Source of the DNA: Molossus alvarezi
Taxonomy: Eukaryota > Chordata > Mammalia > Chiroptera > Molossidae
Direction: 5' to 3'
DNA: 64,000 bases
Assembly: GCA_037176705.1 (NCBI GenBank)
Contig: CM073887.1
Coordinates: 57,869,001 to 57,933,000 of the forward strand
Of this stretch, positions 45,301 through 55,573 are shown piece by piece; positions within the stretch are counted from its first letter, which is position 1, and the number at the start of each line of letters is the position of its first letter. The translations under genes were made by a program, and so were the position numbers. Under the pieces are notes generated by a model, which had not been told where the DNA came from, did no database searches, and saw nothing but the letters and a program-made list of their open reading frames with translations.

Positions 45301-48300
45301 GGTCAGCTCCTGATGTGGACTCCTATGTCCGTGAGGCCCTGTCTGTAGTTACAGGCTCTGGCTTTAGCGGTAGCCTTGTCTCAGTGCTTGGCTCTGCCCC
45401 TGGGGTCCAACTTTCACACCCACAGTAGAACCCTATTTGGCTCCCCCTCTGTCTGCCTTATCTCAGTCCTCACCCTTGCTGTCTCCAACCCTAGCAGAGA
45501 GTCCTGGCTTCTGAGGCAGCTCTGCCTAATTCCCAGCCCCTGCAGAGGCCAAATTCCTGGGCCTCTGGCTCCTGGTCCCGTTTATTGTGTGTTCAGAGAG
45601 CTCAGAAGTGCAGCCTTCCAGCTGGGAGCCAGGTGTCCAGGAGAGGCTGGCTGCCACCAGCCCGCGAGAGGCAGAAGCAGAGGAGCTGGCTCACCTCTGA
45701 CCCTCTGCATGCTATTTGTCCCTCGACAGGTGCAGCAGCTCCAGCAGGTACCTGTCCCACATGTGTACTCCAGCCAAGTGCAGTATGTGGAGGGTGGCGA
45801 CGCCAGCTACACAACCAGTGCCATGTGAGTAGGGAGAAGGCTGGGGAAGGAAACAGAAATAGGATCATAGGTCTGCTGGGGATGGGGGATAGGCAAGACT
45901 GGAGGGCCCATTCCCAGTCCCCAGGGGACCAGCTAGCCTTCAAGGCCTCTGGTGGCAGACAGGTAGTGGTGCTCCCCAAGGGCAGCCAGCAGCCACCAGG
46001 CAGAGGTAAAGCAAGGAGGACCCTTGTAGGTTGGGAAAGGAATCCGGCATAGCCTAGGGCTTTAGAGTCAGATGGGCCTGGTTTTTAGCCCTCCACAAAA
46101 ATAATTTAAATTAAAATTTTCTGCCCAGCTGGTGTGGTTCAGTGGTTGAGTGTTGACTCGTGCACCAAGAGGTCACTGGTTCATTTCCCAATCAGGACAC
46201 ATGCCCAGGTTGTGGGCCAAATCCCCAGTGGGGGACATGCAGGAGGCAGCCAATCGATGTTCTCTCTCACATCGATCTTTCTATCTTTCTCTCTCTCTCC
46301 CCTCCCTTTCTCTCTCTCTTCTAAAATCAATTTAAAAAATTAAAAATTTCTAAGTAACAGGAATGTTAAACAGTGAAAAAGAAATTGCCTTCACTCTTTA
46401 ACTCCCACCCTGCCCCAGAGAGGGGCATTCTGGCCTATTTTTTTGTTTGTTTCCTCCCATAGATAATCTGAGAATAGAAACGACTCTTTCTTTGTTTAGA
46501 AATAGAGGCACGTTCAGGTACCCTTTCTTTCCCCAGTGTGTATCTTGAATCTTGTCCCCTATTTGCTCATATGGGTCCGGGTCACCCGCTTTCAACACTG
46601 TGTAATACTCCACTGTGCAGGCGTAGCATGAACGATAAAGCCAGACCCAAACCAGCTAACACATAGATGATTCCACTCCCTGGTACTGCACATGGCACAG
46701 CACTAACACATGCCACTTCAGACAGATACCATGCCCTGGGCCTGCCCTAGCTCCAGCTCGGGATCCTGCACATGCCACCTTTTCTCTTTCATTTTCCATA
46801 GTAATTAATTCTAGTACTATAGTTATTGTTATTGTTTCAGCTCTTAGAAGTTTCATTTGGTTTTCTTAGCATTTTTCTAATTTTTTCTTATCTCTTTGCC
46901 AGCTTTCTTTGTGGACATGGTACTGGTGGTGGATTATCTCATGGACCATGCTCAACTTGGTCCCTGGGTCATGATGCTGTGGCTACCCCAGGGGCATGGC
47001 CCCAGCATCTGGATATGGTTCATAGTGTCCAGCTACCTCACAGTTCTATTGATTTATTTCTGATGCTGCCAATCTCCTAGCTGTGCATTTAACCACAGAG
47101 GGCCATTGCAGAGAGGAGACAGGACCCGAGGGCCACTAGAATGTTAGAGTCAGAACTGAGCCATGAGCTCAGGCCTGGGGTCCCAGAGTGGCTCCATCTG
47201 CTTCCCTTGGTAACCTCTGTTATTGCTTCTGTTTGAATTCTTCCCTCTGTGATTATAGTATGTGTGATCCCATGTGGCCCATCTTTACCATCAGATTTTT
47301 CTGCTGTATGAAGTTCTTGGAGCACTATGTCTTCTGTCTTCCTCTCAGTGGATCATTACTGGGTTCCCAGCTCTTGATGGGCCTTGATTCCTTCCTTGGC
47401 AAAAACCACAGCCCCTGTACCTCTGTCCCTGGCTCTGTCCAGGCCAATTCTAGAGATATACACATTCATCCAGTCAGTCAGTCAGTCAGTCAGTCAGTCA
47501 GTCAGCAAATGGCTGGCAGAACAACATTTTTTTGGAGCAAGTGTTGCTTATAGGGAACTGGGCTGGTCCTGGCTATGGTCCCCGCCACTGGAAGGGATGG
47601 GCACTTGCTGGTGCCAGCTCAAGTTGCGTGTTCTTGGTGTCACTCATGGTAGTTGTGGACCTGGGCTCAATGATCAGGATCTGTATCCAGGTGTGTGAGG
47701 GGCAGGGCCACTCACCTCTAGTGATCACACCTCTCACCACTCTCTGACCCACCAACTCCCTTTCCTGGCTTCCCCAGAGGCCCTCAAGTTTTCCTTCCCT
47801 GCTTCCTTCATGAGATGGCTCCAAAAGCACCTTCTGAGCCAGGCCATCCCATATCAGCCTTCCTGCCTTTCTGGATTTGTAAAATTTAATGTTATCTTTA
47901 ATCACTGGTACATTGAGAGGGCTCAAAAATCAAAACTATGTCCAGTGATATCTAGTAAGGCAATGAGAGAGGTGCCCTTGCCCATCCTCTCTCCAACCCC
48001 ACTGATGGCATACAGATGGCAGGCGTAGGTATGAAATTCAGCTTAGTCTCCCCTCTCTTACTAACACACCATCTGCACCCTTTCCTCCTCTTTTGTTCAC
48101 CTAATGTAATGTTCTGGAACTTGTTCTTTGGCAGGACCATGAGACTTTCCTTCCCCTCCCTCCTCCTCTCACCCCTGTGTAGGATTCCATCACCTTTTGC
48201 TTAACAGTCCCCTAAAGAAGAACCCACAGTCGTTTTTACTGTCTTGCTACGATTTGCAGCCTTGAGCCAGCATCATCTGAGGCAGGTCCTGGGATAGCTG

Positions 48301-51300
48301 GAGGAAACTCTCCAGGGCAGAATAGGTTGCTGGATCCAAAGAAAATGCATCTGCACTCAGGGTGGCCACTGGATTTAGAAGTAGGGCCTCCCTTTGTTCA
48401 GTATCCCCTCCATTCCATCTTGTTCTCTGGGGGCACATACCACCTTGTGCAGTGCTCTCAGTTTACCTTTGCCCTAGGCTTCTCTGCCAACTCCTCAGCT
48501 AAACCTTAACTCTGCCAGGCAGGGCCGTTTTGGGCTCACCCATGTGGGTCTGCAGTGCCTAGTATAGTACTCAGCATACAGTAAGTGCTCAGTAATTTTG
48601 TTTTGATTGAGTAAAGTGTGTGGCTTGTTCTAAATCACGTAGTCCTTTTTTTTAAAAAATAATCTTTGGGAGGCAGGTGTTCTTTTATCCTCACCTGAGT
48701 ATATGTTTTTTTAATTGATTTTTTTTAGAGAGAGAGGGAGAGAACATCACTCAGTTGCCTCCTGTACACACCCCCACCAGGGATTGAACTCACAACCTAG
48801 GTATGTGCCCTGACCAGGAATAGAACACACAGCCTTTTGGTGTACAGGACAGGATGACGCTCCAACTAGCTGAGCCACCTGGCCAGGGCACCTAGCCCTT
48901 TTGTCTCGGCTTCCTCAAATGTGAGCTGGGGACTCCCATGTCAGGGGGCTACTTTGAGGATTCAATGAAAATGTGTCTATCAAACACTTGGGGTGGTGCT
49001 TAGACTAACACTCAGGTTGTGGCTTTCTGCTCCCACCCCTGTAGGAGCCCCCGCCTTCATGCCCTTCGTTGCCCAGTTCTTGCCCCTGACTCCCATCCTT
49101 CTGCTTCTTTCTTAGCCGTTCCAGCACCTACCCTTACCCTGAAACACCGCTGTACACGCAGACAGCAGGCACCAGTTACTACGAGGCTGCAGGCACGGCT
49201 GCCCAGGTCAGCACGCCAGCCACCTCCCAGGCAGTGGCCAGCAGCGGCTCTGTGCCCATGTATGTGTCTGGCAGCCAGGTTGTCGCCAGCCCCACCAGCA
49301 GTGGGGGCGGGGCCAGCAACAGCAGCAACGGTGGCAGTGGTGGCAGTGGAGCCAGTGGTGGGAGCAGTGGCGGCGGCAGCGGCGGCGGCAGCGGCGGAGC
49401 AGGCACCTACGTGATCCAAGGTGGCTACATGCTGGGCAGTGCCAGCCAGTCCTACTCCCACACCACCCGTGCCTCACCAGCCACTGTAAGTACCAACCCT
49501 GGCCTCTGAGGAGGCAGGTGATGGAGACCCCTGTAGACACCTAGGTAGCCTGGCACCGGAGTGCTCAGATGAAGATAGCCTGGGGTTGAATTCTCACTGT
49601 GTGGTCTCAGACAAGTTATTCAGTCCCTCTGAGCCTCAGCTAATATGCATGAAGCTCTTAGAGTGGTACCCAAGAAATGTCACCTACTCTGATTATAATT
49701 CATAATAGCAGATGATAGTGAGGAGAGGGAGAGGCAGGTGTCATCATAAGGGGAGCTGCCCTGAGCCAAGGTTTTTTGTCCATAGGGAAGGCATTGAGAT
49801 AACTTCCCTCTGCCCAGAGACAGCTGCATGCAGTCACTCAGGCAGCCCTGGGTTCCAGCCCAAAATGGGCCCCTCATCCGCTCTGTGACCATGGGTGGGT
49901 CAGGGCCTGGTAGCCATGGGGTGGGCCTTTCCTCTGAGAGCGTGGGGTCTGGGGTGATGTCTTTCCCACTTTTTTAACTGCTGTCCTCTGGCATGGTGAC
50001 CCATTGTGGACCACGTAACCGAGAGGGACACTTTCTCAGAAGGCAGGACCTCCCTTACAACCTGGCTTCTAGTCTAGTTTTCCTTAATGCTGGTGTGACC
50101 CACTAACATGATCCCTAATGGGTCCTTGCCCACAGTTTGCAAACATGTGCTAGAACAGTGCTGTCTAATAGAATGTTCTCTGGTCATATAAATGTTCTGT
50201 CTGTGATGCTCAGTACAGAGGCCTCTGGCCACATGTGCCTATCAAACGCTTGAAATTTGGCAGGGGTCACTGAGGAATTGAGTTGAGTTGGCTTTTTAAA
50301 ACTGTTTTGATATAATTTTAGAGTCACAAGAAACTACAAAAAGAGTAGAGAAAGAGATCCCCATGGGCCCTTTCCCCAAGTTTCCCCACTAGTTACATTT
50401 GATAGAACTGCAGTACAATATCCAACCAGGCATCTTGCATTGGTATAGTGTGGGCGTCTGCTTCTGTGTGTGTAGATTTTGGAAACCACCACCACAGTCA
50501 AGATGCAGAATTGTTTCAGCACCACAAAGGTCTCCCTCCTGCTAACCCTTCCTAGTCACCCCGCCCTCCTCCCTCCCAACATTCCTAACCCCTGCTACCA
50601 CAAATCTGTTCCCCTTATCAATAAGGTCATTTTGAGAATGTTCTATAAATGAAATCATACTCTCTATGACCTCTTGACATTGGCTTTTTCCACTCAGCAA
50701 AAATTAATTTAAATTTGTATTTAAATAGCTGTATATGGCTGACAGTGACTAATTGGACAGTGTGGTTCTAGAGAATTCCCATAAGTCATTGTGATACCAT
50801 GTGCCCTACATAGTGGTCATCAGATCTCAATTGGAAATAGGTACAGAGAGCACTTAGCAATGAGTACTACAGTCCTACCTTATCCATGTTCCAAGACCCA
50901 CAGTGGATGCGTGAACCCTATATATATGCTGTGTATTTTCCTATGTATACATACCTATGATAAAGTTTAATTTACAAATTAGGCACAGTCAGGGATTAAC
51001 AACAATAACTTAGAATAAATGTAACAGTATATTGTAATAAAAATTATGTGAATGTGGTCTCTCTCTCTCAAATTATCTTACTGTACTGTGCTCACCCTTC
51101 CTCTTGTGGTGATGAGAGCTGATACATGATGAGATGGAGAGAGGTGAATGACATGAATGTGATGTAGTGCGTTAGGCTACTACTGACCTTGTGCCATATC
51201 ACTTCAGTGATCCTGGATCACTAAGCCGTGACAGTGTCAGTGGTTGGATGTCAGGAGCAGTGTTGATGGCTGGGGAAATTGAATATTTTCAAACCCTGAT

Positions 51301-54300
51301 TGACCTTGGGTAGCTGAAACTGCAAGAAGAAAAACCATGGATAAGGGGCAATACCATACTCGAGAAACTGAAGCGATTCTTAGCACTCTTCCATCCCCAT
51401 TCTGGCTCCAGGTCCAGTGGCTCCTGGACAACTACGAGACGGCTGAGGGCGTGAGCCTGCCACGGAGCACCCTCTACTGCCATTACCTGCTGCACTGCCA
51501 AGAGCAGAAGCTGGAGCCCGTCAATGCCGCCTCCTTTGGCAAGCTCATCCGCTCTGTGTTCATGGGCTTGCGCACCCGCCGTCTGGGCACCAGGTGGGGC
51601 CACCTGCCCCTGACTGCCACAAGGACCACCCCACCCCAAGTTATTCAGGGCCTCAGCTACCCTGTCATGCCCTTACTCCAATTTCCTCCAACCTCACAGG
51701 TCTGTTTACAGCTTTCCGCCCCAGGGCCTTTGCACCAGACTTCTGCCTTGTGTGCTTTTCCCCACCTCTTTACTCAAACATTCTTTGCCCCTCTTAACTA
51801 AAATTGCAGCCTTTCCCTACCTCTCTGACACTCCCACCCTTCCCACTTCTCTGCTTACTTTTTCTCCTTACCACTTTCCAACATCCAACATGCCTTTTTT
51901 TTTTTTAGTTTTTTTTCCTTTATTGATTTTACAGCGAGAGGAAGTCAGAGGGAGAGAGAGATAGAAACATCAATGAGAGAGAACATCCACTGGCCGCCTC
52001 CTGCACGCCCCCCACTAGAGATTGGGCCCACAACCTGGGCATGTGTCCTGACCAGGAATCAAACCAGCGACCTCTTGGTTGCTGCTCAACCACTAAGACA
52101 CATCGCCGGACAACATGCCTTTTATGTTACTTACTTTCTTTGTTTCTTGCCTGTGTGCTGAAATATACACACTTTGCGAGTACAGGGGCTGCACACAGTC
52201 AGTGCTTAATCAAGGGCTTTGAGTCAGTGAATTCACAAAGAAAGGAACAGGGAGCCATTCCATGAACCTACCCTTCCCTGCCTTTTGCAACCCTGCACCT
52301 ACCCATGCATCTCTCATTTCCAGTTCCCAGCTTAGGCATCACCTCATAACCTCACAGGCCGCATCTCTCTGTGCCTCCATTTCCTCACCTATCCATCAAG
52401 CAGCCTTCATAGGGTAGGATGAGGAGCATATGGATTTGTATGTGCTCGGAGCTCAGAATAGCATCTGGCATGTTCTCTGGACCACAGGCCGACGCTCTAA
52501 CCGCTGAGCCAAACCAGCCAGGGCGCACCTGGCATGTTCTTACGATTAGCGGTCAACAAGTCTTTGCTGCCCCGTGCCAGGATCAGGAGTTGAGGATGCC
52601 CCACACACTGGCCCTGTCTTCACAAAACTTAGTTGGCATATGGGGGCCTCTCCTGGCACCCACAGCCCCTATGCTACCCAAGCTCCGTGGGCACACACCC
52701 TGGCTCTGGAATGTGTGCCCACCTGTGGACTCTGTTTGGCTTCCAAGCGGCAAGGAAGTGGGTGTGATGTGAACTTCCCAGTGGATGACTAGTAAGTAGC
52801 CTCCCCACCCTAGCCCTCACCTTCTACCTCACTCCCAGGGGCAACTCCAAGTACCACTACTATGGCCTGCGCATAAAGGCCAGCTCGCCCCTGCTGCGGC
52901 TGATGGAGGACCAACAGCACATGGCCATGAGGGGCCAGCCCTTCTCACAGAAGCAGAGGTAAGGGGGCAGGCTGGACCCTGCACTGATGGGTGGAGAATG
53001 GTGTTTTGGCTGACACCCACCGAATTGCCCCACCCACCCCTTCTCCCCCAGGCTCAAGCCCATCCAGAAGATGGAGGGCATGACCAACGGTGTGGCTGTG
53101 GGGCCACAGCAGGCCACCGGGCTGTCAGACATCAGCGCCCAGGTCCAGCAGTACCAGCAGTTCCTGGGTGAGAGCCCCCTGGCCTATGTGCCGGGGCCTG
53201 GGTCAGTGTTTGTGGTCCCCAGGTGGTCACTTGCTCTCCCTGAGCCTTGTCATCCTCCACTGCACATGGGGGACTTCTGCTTGGTAGGAAAGTTGTGACA
53301 ACTTAATCGGATCCCAGGATGAGGCTCCAAGGGGACAGACAGGTAGTAGACAAAGGGCCTCATGGTGTCCCTTACTGCCCCCAGATGCCTCGAGGAGCCT
53401 CCCTGACTTCTCGGAGCTTGACATCCAGGGCAAAGTACTGCCTGAGGGCATCGGGCCCGGGGACATCAAGGCCTTCCAGGTCCTATACCGGGAACACTGT
53501 GAGGTAGGGCAGTCTAGTGGGTAGGCAGGGGTGAGGGAGGGCCATGCTGTCCCCCAATGCCCCTGAATGTCCGACCTCCCCAATAGGCCATCGTTGATGT
53601 CATGGTGAACCTGCAGTTTACCCTGGTGGAGACACTGTGGAAAACCTTCTGGAGGTACAACCTCAGCCAGCCCAGTGAGGCACCACCACTGGCCGTGTGA
53701 GTCCCTGGCAGAAGGTGGGGAGGAGGAGAGGAAGGAGGAGGACTCTGTGAGTCAATGCCCAGGGCTAGGGTGGCTAGACCTCAGGAATCATGCAGGAGTG
53801 GGGGTGCCTGCCTGACTCCTGCAGTTGGTGGGGTAAACATGACCTCTTCTGATACCCCCATGTATATAGGTCTGGCACTGAGTGCATAGGATGGGGTGCC
53901 CCACTGAATAATTTCTTCCCTGCAGTGGGTGGGTGGGTGCCTGTATCCCAGTGTGCAGAGTGTAAGACCCTATCAGATCCTAGGGACATGGGAGCCTATG
54001 TCAGCCTCACCTCAAAGGTCAGCCAGAGGCAGTGAGTACCTGCCTGACCCCAGGGGGGGTGCCCACAGGCACGATGAGGCCGAGAAGCGGCTGCCTAAGG
54101 CCAGCTTGGTGCTGCTATCCAAGTTCGAGCCCGTGCTGCAGTGGACCAAGCACTGTGACAACGTGCTATATCAGGGCCTGGTGGAGATCCTTATCCCCGA
54201 TGTGCTGCGGCCCATCCCCAGTGAGTGCACTGCTGCCAACCCCTCAACCCTACTCCCCGCCCCACACCCTTCAGTCCTCATCAGCCATCCCCCCCACTCA

Positions 54301-55542
54301 CTACCATCCACAGGTGCCTTGACTCAAGCAATCCGGAACTTTGCCAAGAGCCTGGAAAGCTGGCTCACCCATGCCATGGTGAACATCCCTGAGGAGATGC
54401 TGCGGGTGAAGGTGAGGGTGTGAAGGGCCAGCCTGGGTTCAGCCCATTTCCTCCCTCCCAGCTACAGGGCCAAGGCCTGGGGGCTAGTGGCTGGATACCT
54501 CAATACCTCTGCCCAATAGAGGCAATAAGATTGGTCCCCATGCCTGCCCTGTCCCCTGGGAGTGAGCTTTGGCCATTGTCTTTACAAACCAGCTTCCTCA
54601 TTTACCTATTTATGAAACACAATTCCTTTGTCATTTTTTTGTACACTTAAAAGCCCACTGCAGCCCTGGCTGGTGTGGCTCAGTTAGTTAGAATGTTTCC
54701 CCATATACTGAAAGGTTGTAGGTTAGATTCCCAGTCAGGGTACATACCTAGGTTGTGGGTTTGATCCCTGGTTGGGGTACCTATGGGAGATAACTGATTG
54801 ATATTTCTCTCACATTGATGTTTCTTATCTCTCTCCCCCTTCCCCTCATCTCTCCCTTTCCCTCTCTCTGAAATCGATGAGCATGTCCTCCAGTGAGGAT
54901 TAAAAACAAAAACAAAAAACAACTGCAAACTTGAAGTAGTTTTCTTCAGACAACCAGGAGAGAGTGCTTTAAGTGTTCAGAAATAGATAAAATGTAAAAA
55001 AAAAAAAAAAAAAAAAAAAGTAACACTGATAAGGAAACAGAATAACCCTCTTCATCAGTGCTTTACATTCACTATTTAGATATGAGGAATTATATGGTAT
55101 GTGTTTGCTCTTGAGCAAAAAAAGAAAAAAATGAGTTTTTTAGTCCATAAAAAGCTAACAAGACAGCTAAACAGAACTGATGTCTAAAGAATCACCCTGA
55201 ATATGCTGGACACAGGGCAGGGCTGGGGGAGAGTAGAAGCTGGATCCAGAGGGAAGCCCTTCAGAACTGACAAGACTCATGTATTCATTCATTTATTAAA
55301 CACACATTCATTGAGTGCCTACTGTGTGCCCAGCATGTTTCTTGGTGCTGGCAGCACAGCAGTGACCAAGATGGACAAAATTTCCACCTTTGTGGAACTG
55401 ACATTCACTGGAATAATCAAAACAAAATAGAACAAAACATTTATTGAAGCAATGTCGTTTCTGGGCAGTGCCCTCGAGATTTTCTGTTGTGTCCTATAAT
55501 AATAATAATGATGATGATGATGGTGGTGGTCACACACAAACC

Positions 55543-55573
<31 letters not shown>

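Larger units (their letters stand above)
45825..49115 (+). other. RFX1: RFX1 intron 8 (3.3 kb)
   Basis: Contains SINEs at 46123-46340 and 48682-48888, a CAGT microsatellite and L1-like traces at 46,400-46,640 (an antisense MEYYTVLK-type ORF2 trace). The rest is unique with no exon seen. Confidence 0.65.

Noticed and set aside
47188..47553. 121-codon frame in RFX1 intron 8
   Set aside because: Includes the CAGT microsatellite (SVSQSVSQ run); no exon signals.
49057..49540. Minus-strand frames opposite RFX1 exon 9
   Set aside because: Shadows of the Gly/Ser tract (poly Pro/Leu/Ala).
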